DNA from: JALZAI01 sp038212215
Lineage (GTDB): Bacteria; Actinomycetota; Actinomycetes; Mycobacteriales; Jatrophihabitantaceae
DNA: 64,000 nucleotides
NCBI GenBank assembly: GCA_038212215.1
Contig: JBBQUT010000001.1
Location: 248,001 to 312,000 of the forward strand
Reading direction: 5' to 3'
In this document: piece by piece, positions 1 to 8,126 of the stretch
How the letters are laid out: each line of letters starts with the position of its first letter
Numbering within the stretch: position 1 is the first letter of the stretch
The notes under the pieces: generated by a model
Told to the model about the DNA's origin: nothing
Databases searched by the model: none
What the model saw: the letters and a program-made list of their open reading frames with translations, nothing else
Program-made: the position numbers and the translations under genes

Positions 1-521
1 GAGCCGAGGCCGAAGCGCCACCCGCCGCCGAGATCCCCGATCGGCACGGTGAGCCCGGCGCCCGCCGTCGCGCCGATGGCCAGCGCCGTCGTGTAGAGGG
101 CAGTCATCCGTCCGATGCGGTCGGGGAAGTGCCGCTTCACGATGGTTGGCAGTACGACGTTCGCGACCGCACCGCCGCTGAGCGCGAGGACGCTGAGCAG
201 CAGGAACGGCCACAACGACTCGGCCGTTGCCCGTAGCGCCAGACCGGCGACCATGGCTATGAGCGAGGCGACCAGCAGTCGATGCGCGCCGAAGCCGGCG
301 GACAGCCGCGGCGTCAGTGCGCCGAGGGCGGCGAAGCAGATCACCGGCAGCGTGGTGATGACGCCGGCGGTAACGCTGGACGCATGGACGCCGTGCTCGA
401 GATCGCCGAGCACCGCACCGATGCTGGTGACGGCCGTGCGCATCGAGAGCCCGGTCAGCAGCAGCGCGACGACGAGCAGCACCTGCCCGGACTCGGCGCT
501 GCGCTCCTCCACCCGGCTCAT
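1..521 (-). CDS. MFS transporter, CynX/NimT-like (partial, cut by left edge)
   Basis: The reverse strand is open from an ATG at 521 to the window edge, giving about 173 N-terminal residues. The translation is a run of hydrophobic segments (VLLVVALLLTGLSMRTAV, then alternating TM helices with RLSAGFGAHRL and RHFPDRIGRMTALY loops) typical of 12-TM major facilitator proteins of the cyanate/nitroimidazole (CynX/NimT) type. A second in-frame ATG lies at 530, but an AGGA-like site suits 521 better. It lies downstream of the acyl-CoA ligase on the same strand with about 117 nt between them. The substrate is unknown and the C-terminus is outside the window. Confidence 0.7.
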   Translation of the reverse strand, partial: MSRVEERSAESGQVLLVVALLLTGLSMRTAVTSIGAVLGDLEHGVHASSVTAGVITTLPVICFAALGALTPRLSAGFGAHRLLVASLIAMVAGLALRATAESLWPFLLLSVLALSGGAVANVVLPTIVKRHFPDRIGRMTALYTTALAIGATAGAGLTVPIGDLGGGWRFGLG

Positions 522-569
522 CGGGACCATCCTGCCCGGCCGCGCAGCGCTCCTCTCAGCCGAGCCGAT

Positions 570-590
570 CCTCGCTGCGCTCGTTCGGGC
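570..590 (-). repeat. 21-nt dispersed motif upstream of a start codon (copy 1)
   Basis: This 21-nt stretch matches 9964-9984 at 20 of 21 positions. Read on the minus strand, both end in an AGCGAGG purine-rich segment ahead of a start codon (MFS at 521; ABC permease ATG at 9958). A looser relative (GAGCGAAGCGGAGG) precedes the ATG at 48405. It may be a mobile ribosome-binding-site-bearing short repeat. Confidence 0.4.
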
Positions 591-638
591 GGGCCGTGCA
601 CTGCGACATTGGTTCGCTCGCGAGCGTCGTGCGGCGGG

Positions 639-2267
639 CTAGTCGCTGGGCCATTCGTAGTCGGCGAACCGGTCGCGCAGGGTCTTCTTGGAGAACTTGC
701 CGACGCTCGTCTTCGGGACCTCGTCGATGAACACGACATCATCGGGGACCTGCCACTTCGTCAGCTTCTCGCGGAGGAAGTCCAAGATCTCCTCCTTGCT
801 CAGTTGCACATCCGGTTTGGCGACGACGCAGGCAAGCGGGCGTTCGGACCATTTCGGATGCGCGATCGCGATCACGGCTGCCTCGGCGACCTTCGGGTGG
901 GCCATGATCTGGTTCTCCAGGTCGACCGAGCTGAGCCACTCACCGCCGGATTTGACCAGGTCCTTGGTCCGGTCGACGAGGCGGACGTAGCCGAGTTCGG
1001 AAATGGCTGCGACGTCGCCGGTACGCAGCCAGCCGTCGGGGGAGAACTGCGCGCCCGGCTCGTCGGTGCGGAAGTAGCGCGTAGCGACCCACGGTCCGCG
1101 GCATTCGATCTCACCGGACGCCTTGTCGTCCCAGGGCAGCGTCTCGCGTGTCTCGGCATCGACGATCCGGATCTCGACACCCGGCGGCGCGATGCCCGCC
1201 GTCGCGCGGACATCGGCTATCTGGTCCTCGCTCAGGTCCGCGAACTCCGAACGCACGATCCCGACAGTGGCGATCGGCGAGGTCTCGGTCATGCCCCATG
1301 CCTGCGTGATCGGCAGCCCGATCGCCGCGCGCCAGCCTTCCGACAGCGACTTCGGAACGGCGGAACCGCCGCAGATGATCGCTCGGAGCGCCGATAGGTC
1401 GCGACCCTCGACCAGCGGCAGGATCCCCATCCAGATGGTCGGGACTCCTGCGGTGACAGTGACCCGCTCCGACTCCAGCAGGGTGAGCAGCCCGGTAGGG
1501 GTCAGGTCCGGGCCGGGCATGATCAGTGACGCACCGGCAAGGAAGCAGGCGTACGGCAGCCCCCAGGCGTTGGCGTGAAACATCGGCACCACCGGCAGCA
1601 GGCGGTCGGACTCGCTCAGGCCGAAGGCAGCGCTCGTGAGGCACGCGTTGGAATGCAGCCACATCGAGCGGTGTGAGTACAACACGCCCTTCGGGTGGCC
1701 CGTCGTGCCGGTGGTGTAGCAGATCGCCGCGCCGCGATATTCGTCGCGCACCCGGTCTGCCAGATCCGCGGGCGGTGCGCTGGCGACGAGGTCGTCGAAA
1801 TGCAGGATGCGCGAGTCGTCGGGGAGTTCGGTGACGGCGCCGTCGTCCATCACGATGAAATGGCGAACGCTGGGAAGCTTCGGCAGCAGCCGGGCGAGTA
1901 GCGGCAACAGCGACCGATCCACGAAGATCACTTCGTCCTCGGCGTGCTCGACGGTGTAGGTCAACTGGTCGGCGAAGTAGCGGATGTTGATCGTGTGCAT
2001 CACCCGGCCGGTGCTGGGGATGGCGAGATAGAGCGCAAGGTGATGCGCGGTGTTCCACCCGAATGTGCCGACGCGGCCGTCCGGTGAGACGCCGAGATCG
2101 TCCAGGACGCTCGCGATCCGCCTCGCCTCGTCGGCGACCTCGGCGTAGGTCGAGCGTTGCAGTCCAGACGCCGTCCGGGTGACGATCGGCTTGGTGCCGA
2201 AGTACGTCGCGCCGCGATCGAGAATCCAATTGGTGGTCAGGGCGATGTCGCCCATGAGTCCGAGCAT
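639..2267 (-). CDS. AMP-dependent fatty-acyl-CoA ligase
   Basis: This ANL-superfamily enzyme should activate a fatty or other carboxylic acid to its acyl-CoA through an acyl-adenylate in the cytoplasm. With the start at 2267 it has 542 residues. The phosphate-binding motif YTTGTTGHPKGV lies near residue 184, GMTETSP near 325, the GWLRTGD hinge near 410, and the adenylation lysine in PKTSVGKFSKK near the C-terminus. The N-terminus MLGLMGD is typical of AlkK/DmdB-like medium- and long-chain ligases, which is why I prefer it to the upstream GTG at 2309. The stop is 54 nt-scale spaced from the hydrolase gene upstream, so co-transcription is possible. Chain-length preference cannot be read from sequence. 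Confidence 0.9.
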   Translation of the reverse strand: MLGLMGDIALTTNWILDRGATYFGTKPIVTRTASGLQRSTYAEVADEARRIASVLDDLGVSPDGRVGTFGWNTAHHLALYLAIPSTGRVMHTINIRYFADQLTYTVEHAEDEVIFVDRSLLPLLARLLPKLPSVRHFIVMDDGAVTELPDDSRILHFDDLVASAPPADLADRVRDEYRGAAICYTTGTTGHPKGVLYSHRSMWLHSNACLTSAAFGLSESDRLLPVVPMFHANAWGLPYACFLAGASLIMPGPDLTPTGLLTLLESERVTVTAGVPTIWMGILPLVEGRDLSALRAIICGGSAVPKSLSEGWRAAIGLPITQAWGMTETSPIATVGIVRSEFADLSEDQIADVRATAGIAPPGVEIRIVDAETRETLPWDDKASGEIECRGPWVATRYFRTDEPGAQFSPDGWLRTGDVAAISELGYVRLVDRTKDLVKSGGEWLSSVDLENQIMAHPKVAEAAVIAIAHPKWSERPLACVVAKPDVQLSKEEILDFLREKLTKWQVPDDVVFIDEVPKTSVGKFSKKTLRDRFADYEWPSD

Positions 2268-2321
2268 GGCTGGATCGTGGTCGACGCGGACCGTTCGGGC
2301 AAGGGGCACGCCCGGATCCGG

Positions 2322-3566
2322 TCACGGGTACGCCCTGGTGACGACGAAGGCATGCGTGCGTATCGCCGCCGCGTCGAGGAAACCCTGCGCGCTGTGGACG
2401 AAATCGCGTACCGACGCGTTGGCGCTGAGGTCGGCGTCGTGGGCGCCGGGCTCGTAGCTGTCGCGCAGGTCGTGGTCGTCGGATATCGTGCCGTCGCCGT
2501 GGTGGACCGTGACCGTCGTGACGTTACGGCGATCCGGGTTGCTCGCGCCGTCGAGATGCGGGACGACGTCGGTTGCGTTCTCCAACGCCAGCACCCGGAC
2601 GCCGGCCGGCAGCGAGCCGACCGTACGCCCGATCGGAGAGCCCGCGGTGACGACGTGCGTGACGTTGAAGCGCCCCCGGCGCACCGCGTCGCGAGCGGTC
2701 TCTACCGCGACCATGCCGCCCTCGCTGTGACCGACCAGCAGCACCGGATCGGTGTGCCGAACCCCGGCTCGGGCGAGCGCGATCAGCACGCCGCGCTCGT
2801 ACGACGTCGGCGCACCGACCAGCGCGCGGGCGTTGGTCGAGAGGCTGGTGACATCACAGGTCGCGCCCGGGTTCCACGACTTCGTCCCGGGGATGTCGAC
2901 GATCACTCGGCGGATGCCGTCGGCGCCGACGACGAAGGCGACCGACACCTCGCCTGCCAGGCCCTCGTTGCGCACGGCGAGACTTTCGACGAGGGCGGCG
3001 AGGTCGCCGGGCGCCAGGTTCGCGCGGCGGTCGAGCCCGAGATCGCCGACGACCGGGTGGCCGTCCGGGTAGCGGGGACCGACCCGCGTCACCACGGACA
3101 TAGCACCGGAGTAGTTGACGAACGTGTCCACGACGGACGGGTCGGTGGCGAGCGCGCGCTGCGCTGCGTCGGCCGGGCCCCTGCCTCGCAATAGGGCGCC
3201 GGCGCCGACGGCGACAGCGACGAGTACCCCGCTCATGGCATCGATGAGCGAGGCGGAGTCGTCGTCAGCTTGCTGGTACGCCGCGACTGCCCCCCGCAAC
3301 CGCGCCGCGTCGCCGCGTAGCCGGAGCGCGGTCAGCGCGGCGGGCTGTTGTGGATCCGAGAAGTCGGCGAGCAGCCGGGACACCCGCATCTCGTCGGCAG
3401 CGCCGAGCCCGGCGCCGAGCTGAAACCGGCTTTGGAACCGGACGACGGTGACGATCTCCTCGATGTCGCGGGCGGCACGGTCCAACATGCCGGCGACCGC
3501 GAGCATGTCCTCGAACCGGGCGCTCGTGCCGTCGTCGCCCCCAGTGACGCTGATCGGGCTGCTCAC
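2322..3566 (-). CDS. alpha/beta hydrolase with ESX-like helical N-terminus
   Basis: This 414-residue protein has a helical N-terminal region of about 150 residues (FEDMLAVAGMLDRAARDIEE and on) followed by an alpha/beta-hydrolase domain. Its nucleophile elbow is VLLVGHSEGGM (GxSxG) near residue 270, and HLDGAS and HDLRDSY lie further on as acid/His candidates. No signal peptide is evident. The GTG start overlaps the stop of the 90-residue gene upstream (GTGA), implying coupled translation. The pairing of an ESX-like small protein with a long helical hydrolase resembles secreted effector arrangements such as DUF1023-type proteins, but no secretion genes are present here. The substrate is unknown. 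Confidence 0.7.
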   Translation of the reverse strand: MSSPISVTGGDDGTSARFEDMLAVAGMLDRAARDIEEIVTVVRFQSRFQLGAGLGAADEMRVSRLLADFSDPQQPAALTALRLRGDAARLRGAVAAYQQADDDSASLIDAMSGVLVAVAVGAGALLRGRGPADAAQRALATDPSVVDTFVNYSGAMSVVTRVGPRYPDGHPVVGDLGLDRRANLAPGDLAALVESLAVRNEGLAGEVSVAFVVGADGIRRVIVDIPGTKSWNPGATCDVTSLSTNARALVGAPTSYERGVLIALARAGVRHTDPVLLVGHSEGGMVAVETARDAVRRGRFNVTHVVTAGSPIGRTVGSLPAGVRVLALENATDVVPHLDGASNPDRRNVTTVTVHHGDGTISDDHDLRDSYEPGAHDADLSANASVRDFVHSAQGFLDAAAIRTHAFVVTRAYP

Positions 3567-3835
3567 CGCCCACCGCCTCGTGCGGTGATGGCCGCGGCGA
3601 GCGAGCGCAACTCGAGCGCCACACCTTCCTGCCGGCGTGCCACGACGAGCAGCCCGGCGGCGGCTTCCTCGGCGCTGCGCGCGAACGCGCGGGCGCCGCT
3701 GGAATACCAGCCCGCCGCGTGCGGGCTCTGTCGCACGGCGCTCGCGCGCGCACGGAGCGTCTCGGCCGATGCGTCGAAGGAGGCGGCGAGGGTGAGCAGT
3801 GCTCGCAGGTCGGGTGCGGACGGGAGGCCGGACAT
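3563..3835 (-). CDS. small WXG100/ESX-like helical protein
   Basis: This 90-residue, all-helical protein starts MSGLPSAPDLRALLTLA. Near its middle it carries GWYSSGARAFARS, which resembles the WXG-type turn between two helices. The ATG at 3835 was chosen over an upstream start at 3940, because the extra residues are Ser/Thr/Pro-rich and uncharacteristic. It is translationally coupled to the hydrolase gene (GTGA overlap at 3563-3566). I infer it to be a partner or chaperone of that protein. The WXG match is weak and the family assignment is tentative. Confidence 0.55.
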   Translation of the reverse strand: MSGLPSAPDLRALLTLAASFDASAETLRARASAVRQSPHAAGWYSSGARAFARSAEEAAAGLLVVARRQEGVALELRSLAAAITARGGGR

Positions 3836-3977
3836 GGCCGGATCATGGCGGGTCACTGAGGGCGCACGCGCGGGCGTCGGCGTCGGTGTGGACGAACCGT
3901 TCGCTCGTTCACAGCGCGCCGAATCCCCTTGACAGGGCACGCGTGATTTGATGTCAGGGAATTACACGGTCCGGAAT

Positions 3978-3983
3978 TACAAT
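3978..3983 (+). promoter_or_regulatory. candidate -10 element for the DUF3263 gene
   Basis: TACAAT sits 68 nt before the DUF3263 start in a divergent gap (3836-4050). No convincing -35 is visible at the ideal distance; a TTGACA at about 3930 is too far for a standard pair. The rest of this 215-nt gap shows nothing else recognisable. Confidence 0.3.
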
Positions 3984-4050
3984 GCTGAAGTTCAGCTACG
4001 ACCACCCGTGGCGACAGGCATTCGACCCGCACGTTCGAGGAGCGCGACGC

Positions 4051-4365
4051 ATGGAGTTCGCCAACGCCGCAGCCGGTCACGAAGTGGACGCCGACGAATC
4101 CGGCGCGACCGGCAGTGGACTGGATCGGCGCGGCCGCGAGATCCTTGCCTTCGAGCGGCAGTGGTGGAAATACGCAGGCGCCAAGGAACAGGCGATCCGC
4201 GAGCTGTTCGACATGTCGACGACCCGGTACTACCAGGTCCTTAATGCGCTGATCGACAGCCCGGCCGCCCTGACCGCCGACCCGATGCTCGTCAAGCGCC
4301 TCCGCCGGCTGCGCGCCAGCCGACAGCGGCAACGCTCGGCGCGTCGTCTCGGCATCGAGGTCTGA
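4051..4365 (+). CDS. DUF3263 domain protein
   Basis: A 104-residue protein of unknown function, conserved in actinobacteria. The signature REILAFERQWWKYAGAKEQA followed by IRELFDMSTTRYYQVLNALI and a C-terminal basic stretch (KRLRRLRASRQRQRSARR) looks like a small helix-turn-helix DNA-binding protein. The ATG at 4051 is preceded by GGAG and gives the family's usual length; the ATG at 3982 would add atypical residues. In M. tuberculosis I recall a DUF3263 gene next to a LytR_C gene, the same pairing as here. Function unknown; regulator by inference. Confidence 0.85.
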   Translation: MEFANAAAGHEVDADESGATGSGLDRRGREILAFERQWWKYAGAKEQAIRELFDMSTTRYYQVLNALIDSPAALTADPMLVKRLRRLRASRQRQRSARRLGIEV

Positions 4366-4433
4366 CCCGGCAGGGCCGCCTTTCCCGCCAGCTTGCTCGA
4401 CGCAGGCGCCGGGAGTGGCTGGCCGGGATCCTG

Positions 4434-4934
4434 TTGGCCGCACTCGGTCTGGTCGTGCTCGTCGTCGCCGTGATCGCGCTCCAGCAGCCGCATCAGACGG
4501 CGACGACAGCCGGCACCACCACGCCCTCCGCCCAGCCCACCGTCGGGCATACCGACCAGCGCTCGACGGCGTCCAGGGCCACGGGAAGTCACTCGCCGGC
4601 GCGCAGCGGGCCGTCGGCGGGGCACCCGACCGGCGCCCGGCGCCGCGCGCTGGCCCTGATCGTGCTCAACGCTTCCGGGCACAGTGGTCTGGCCGATCAG
4701 GCCAAGCAGCGCTTGCAACGCGGTGGTTGGACGGTGACCAGCACAGATGACAACTACGTCAACCGGATCATCTCGACCGCCGCGTATTTCGACCCGACCG
4801 TGCCGAGTGCGAAGGCCGTCGCGCTACGGCTGCAGCGGCAGTATCCGACGATCAAACGGGTGCTTGCCCGCTTTCCCGAACTGCCGCGGGGACCGATCGT
4901 GCTCGTGCTGACGACCGACTACTCGCCCAACTGA
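4434..4934 (+). CDS. LytR C-terminal domain (LytR_C) membrane-anchored protein
   Basis: The N-terminus is a hydrophobic anchor (LGLVVLVVAVIAL), followed by a low-complexity Thr/Ser/Pro linker. The C-terminal about 90 residues (LIVLNASGHSGLADQAKQ to VLVLTTDYSPN) match the LytR_C domain, found extracellularly in cell-envelope proteins. The only canonical start ahead of the anchor is TTG 4434, which removes the basic flank RQLARRRRREWLAGILLA encoded in frame just upstream. That flank would be translated from CTG 4362, which overlaps the DUF3263 stop. The frame has a TAA at 4242 and no ATG/GTG/TTG before 4434. The domain is clear; the start is uncertain. Confidence 0.75.
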   Translation: MAALGLVVLVVAVIALQQPHQTATTAGTTTPSAQPTVGHTDQRSTASRATGSHSPARSGPSAGHPTGARRRALALIVLNASGHSGLADQAKQRLQRGGWTVTSTDDNYVNRIISTAAYFDPTVPSAKAVALRLQRQYPTIKRVLARFPELPRGPIVLVLTTDYSPN

Positions 4935-4983
4935 GCGCGGCCGCCCACTGTGCGATGATGGTCGGCACAACCGAATAGCACCG

Positions 4984-5117
4984 CTCATCCAGAGGGGCAG
5001 AGGGAACGGCCCGTTGAAGCCCCGGCAACCGCGTACGAAGCCTTACGCATCCTGTGCGTGAGGCCGCGCATGCGTTGGTGCCAACTCCGGCCCGGGGGCC
5101 CGCCCGGGAAAGATGAG
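4984..5117 (+). promoter_or_regulatory. SAM-I (S-box) riboswitch
   Basis: This leader has the SAM-I hallmarks: a P1 stem CTCATC (4984-4989) pairing with GATGAG (5112-5117), the conserved AGAGGGGCAGAGGGAA block, then GGCCC..TTGAAGCC and CGGCAACC (kink-turn and pseudoknot region), a variable arm, and GGTGCCAACTCC. It ends 20 nt before threonine synthase, which it probably controls in response to S-adenosylmethionine. The 3' P1 strand runs into AGGAG, so closing P1 could hide the ribosome-binding site. No poly-U terminator follows. Confidence 0.9.
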
Positions 5118-5137
5118 GAGAAAGGCCTCTTCCTGTC

Positions 5138-6406
5138 ATGACTGCGCTCGCTGACCGCACCACCTTCCCCTCACCCGCCTCGGGTCTGGTCTGCCGAAAT
5201 TGCGGCGCCGTGTTCCCGCTCGGCGCCCAACATGCGTGTCTGGAGTGCTGGGGACCGCTCGAGATCGGCTACGACCCGGCGGCCCTCGCCCGGGTGACGC
5301 ACGCGGACATCGCGGCCGGGCCGCAGTCGATCTGGCGATATGCGGGGCTCTTGCCGGTCGGGCAGGATCCCGCGACCCGCGTCGAATCCTTTACCGGCAT
5401 GACCCCGCTGATCCGCGCCGATCGGTTGGCCGACGAACTCGGTTTCACCGCACCGGTGTGGGTCAAGGACGACTCGGCCAATCCGACGCACTCGTTCAAG
5501 GACCGCGTCGTGTCCGTCGCCATCACCGCCGCTCGCGAACTCGGCTTCGAACGCATCGCCTGCGCCTCGACGGGCAACCTTGCCAATTCGGTCGCCGCGC
5601 ACGCTGCCCGGATCGGGATGCCGTCGATCGTGTTCGTCCCGGCCGACCTGGAGCCTGCCAAGATCGTCCAGACCGCGGTGTACGGGCAGACGCTCGTCGG
5701 GATCGAAGGCTCCTACGACGACGTGAACCGGTTGTGCTCGGAGCTCTCGGAGACCGACGAGTTCGCGACCACGGCCTTCGTCAACGTCAACATCCGCCCC
5801 TACTACGCGGAGGGTTCCAAGACACTCGGCTACGAGGTCGCCGAGCAGCTCGGCTGGCGCGTGCCGGGGCAGTACGTGGCGCCGATGGCCTCCGGCTCGA
5901 TGCTGACCAAGATCAACAAAGCGTACAAGGAACTGGTCGCGGCCGAGCTCGTCCCCGCATCGTCGTGGAAGGTTTTCGGCGCCCAATCCGCCGGCTGCGC
6001 GCCGATCGCGACGGCGTTCGGGAACGGCTCGAACGAGGTACACCCGGTGCGCCCGACCGGGATCGCCAAATCGCTCAACATCGGCAATCCGGCTGACGGG
6101 CCATATGCGCTGGAGGCCGTGCGTGCTTCGGGCGGGGCGATGGAAGCGGTCGGCGACGAGGAGATCCGCGACGGCATCCGGTTGCTCGCCCGCACGACGG
6201 GCGTGTTCGCCGAGACGGCAGGGGGCGTCACGGTCGCCGTGCTCAAGAAGCTCATCGCGCAGGGCACGCTGGACACCTCGGTCGAGACCGTCGTCTACAA
6301 CACCGGCGACGGCCTGAAGACGATCGATGCCATCAGCGAGGGCACGCGCCCGACTGCGGTCATCAAGGCGACGGTGAAGGGCATGCGCGCGGCCGGCCTG
6401 CTCTGA
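5138..6406 (+). CDS. thrC: threonine synthase
   Basis: Threonine synthase converts O-phospho-L-homoserine to L-threonine with PLP in the cytoplasm. The 422-residue protein begins with a zinc-ribbon-like pair, CRNC (Cys19, Cys22) and CLEC (Cys34, Cys37), typical of the longer bacterial class. The PLP lysine is Lys121 in SANPTHSFKDRVVS, and CASTGNLANSV near 146 and GDGLKT near the end fit the cofactor phosphate site. It is preceded by a SAM-I riboswitch. O-phosphohomoserine is a branch point between threonine and methionine, which explains control by SAM. No other thr gene is adjacent. Confidence 0.95.
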   Translation: MTALADRTTFPSPASGLVCRNCGAVFPLGAQHACLECWGPLEIGYDPAALARVTHADIAAGPQSIWRYAGLLPVGQDPATRVESFTGMTPLIRADRLADELGFTAPVWVKDDSANPTHSFKDRVVSVAITAARELGFERIACASTGNLANSVAAHAARIGMPSIVFVPADLEPAKIVQTAVYGQTLVGIEGSYDDVNRLCSELSETDEFATTAFVNVNIRPYYAEGSKTLGYEVAEQLGWRVPGQYVAPMASGSMLTKINKAYKELVAAELVPASSWKVFGAQSAGCAPIATAFGNGSNEVHPVRPTGIAKSLNIGNPADGPYALEAVRASGGAMEAVGDEEIRDGIRLLARTTGVFAETAGGVTVAVLKKLIAQGTLDTSVETVVYNTGDGLKTIDAISEGTRPTAVIKATVKGMRAAGLL

Positions 6407-6484
6407 GCTCACCGCGCCGGGCACCGCTCCCGCGGAAATCGGCGAGCACCCAACCTTGTCGCCCGGTCGCGACGTAGACAGGGT

Positions 6485-7003
6485 GTGCAGGTGAGCACGC
6501 GCGACCGAGCCGAGGCACCCGATCAAGACGGGTTCGCTGGCTGGGTCACGCCTTCGCTGCAGGCGATGACTCGTCTCGCGCGGCGGTTGGCCCCCGACGC
6601 CGACCCGGACGACGTCGTCGCGGAAGCGCTGAGCCGGGCCTGGCGAAAGCGCGCGCAGTTCGACCCGGACCGCGGCTCCGCGACGAGCTGGCTACTGGCC
6701 ATCACGGCCGACCAGGCGCGGGCCGCGCGACGGCGCAAGCTGCGCCGCGTCGAGCTCGTCGATGACACCGCCGAACTCGGCGATATCGCCTCGGCCGATG
6801 CGGCCCACGATCTGGATCTCGAGCGGGCCGTCGCACAGTTGGCTGCGCGGCAGCAGCTGGCCGTGCACCTGCACTACTTCCTCGGGTTGCCGGTCGAGGA
6901 AGCCGCCGCGGTCATGGGATGCGCGGCCGGGACGGTCAAGTCCACGCTGCACGATGCCCGCAATCGCCTGCGCACACTGCTGGAGGACGACGATGGACGC
7001 TGA
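6485..7003 (+). CDS. ECF-type RNA polymerase sigma factor
   Basis: A 172-residue group IV sigma factor. Region 2 spans about residues 30-90 (DPDDVVAEALSRAWRKRAQF, then GSATSWLLAITADQARAARR). Region 4 spans about 115-168 and carries the helix-turn-helix LPVEEAAAVMGCAAGTVKST. GTG 6485 or GTG 6491 could be the start. The upstream CAACC (6451) and CGTAGA (6473) are 17 nt apart and look like an ECF promoter, suggesting self-activation. Its last codons overlap the membrane META-domain protein, the probable partner. The signal it responds to is unknown. Confidence 0.85.
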   Translation: MQVSTRDRAEAPDQDGFAGWVTPSLQAMTRLARRLAPDADPDDVVAEALSRAWRKRAQFDPDRGSATSWLLAITADQARAARRRKLRRVELVDDTAELGDIASADAAHDLDLERAVAQLAARQQLAVHLHYFLGLPVEEAAAVMGCAAGTVKSTLHDARNRLRTLLEDDDGR

Positions 7004-7946
7004 CCGAGGACGCGACGCCGACGAAGTGATGGACGCCCGGCTGCGCGCAGCCGGTGAGCGCTGGCGTGCGGCGGACGCCACGGCACCCATCGCAGCGCCG
7101 GCGCTGCGACGCCGGCGCCGCTGGGCGCCGTTGCTGTCCGCTGCCGCGCTCGTCATCGCCTTGATCACCTCGGGATGGCTTGTGCTGCGCCCGCACAGCG
7201 CCAGCCCGAGTTCCGAGCATCGGCCGCGGCCCTCGGCACATCTGAGCGGCGTCGTCTGGCGCCTCACCGGCGGTGTCGCCGCCGACGGCGCACGTCGGCA
7301 CGCCGGCGCGAGCGTGCTGTTCACCATCCGGCGGGGCAGCTTCGTCGCGGTCGACGACTGCACCGTACTGGCCGGGTTGGCCCGCGCCGACGGGGGGCGC
7401 CTGCAGATCCTGGACCTTGTGGTCCGCGAGCGGGGCTGCATCGACCAGGTGGGCATGGGTCTGGATCCGCAGGCCAGGCCGGTATTGGCGGGGCCCTCGA
7501 CCTACTCGGTGTCGGGCCGGGTACTGACCCTGCGCAAGCCCGGCAGCGGCACCCTCACCTTCAGCGTCGCGCCGAAGTCGACCCCGGCCCCGACGCTGGA
7601 CGTTGCGACGATCACGGGCCGGTCCTGGGAGCTGCACAGAGCCGTCGAGGCGGGTGGGCGAGCGAGAGCTGGTTCTCTGGCCGCGCGTCTGGAGCTGCGC
7701 GACGACGGCAGTTTCACCGCGACCGACCCGTGTGTGACGATCAAGGGCGATGCCGCAGTCGACGGCAACGTGCTGCGCTTCTACAACTTGATCGGCCGCC
7801 ACAAGCGGTGCCCCTACGGGGCAGCGGTCCCTACCGTCGAGCAGATGTTCTCGGTGTCGGCGGGGTGGGCGATCGCCGGCAACACCCTCACCCTCACCGA
7901 GCGCGGGATCGGACGGCTGATCTACGACGTCATCGGCACCCGGTGA
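6993..7946 (+). CDS. membrane protein with two META/HslJ-like domains, putative anti-sigma partner
   Basis: A 317-residue protein overlapping the sigma gene by 11 nt. An N-terminal cytoplasmic segment of about 45 residues (MDARLRAAGERWRAADATAP) leads to one TM helix (WAPLLSAAALVIALITSGWL). Two tandem outside domains follow with the META-like pattern: VVWRLTGG..FTIRRGSFVAVDDC (about 85-200) and RSWELHRAV..LRDDGSFTATDPC (about 205-315). Each has the paired cysteines expected of the fold. It lacks a zinc anti-sigma HxxxCxxC motif. From position I infer that the short N-terminus binds the sigma factor and the META domains sense an envelope condition. Confidence 0.6.
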   Translation: MDADRGRDADEVMDARLRAAGERWRAADATAPIAAPALRRRRRWAPLLSAAALVIALITSGWLVLRPHSASPSSEHRPRPSAHLSGVVWRLTGGVAADGARRHAGASVLFTIRRGSFVAVDDCTVLAGLARADGGRLQILDLVVRERGCIDQVGMGLDPQARPVLAGPSTYSVSGRVLTLRKPGSGTLTFSVAPKSTPAPTLDVATITGRSWELHRAVEAGGRARAGSLAARLELRDDGSFTATDPCVTIKGDAAVDGNVLRFYNLIGRHKRCPYGAAVPTVEQMFSVSAGWAIAGNTLTLTERGIGRLIYDVIGTR

Positions 7947-8126
7947 CCCGGCCCCGAATCTGGAAATCGTTGCACGACGCGAGTAGCGTCCGCGGCGGTC
8001 AAGAGGTCTCGCAAGCGAAGTACCACGAGCCGAAGGGCGCGTGCCCTGCAGTGACGCGGAGCCAGGCCGAAGACCCCGTGGCCCACGACCGGTGGGTTCC
8101 GGACCGGCCGCTAGCAAGGAGTGCAC

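Noticed and set aside
282..1397. A 371-codon plus-strand frame opposite the acyl-CoA ligase and MFS genes
   Set aside because: His/Arg/Asp-rich composition with no recognisable domain; shadow of the minus-strand genes.
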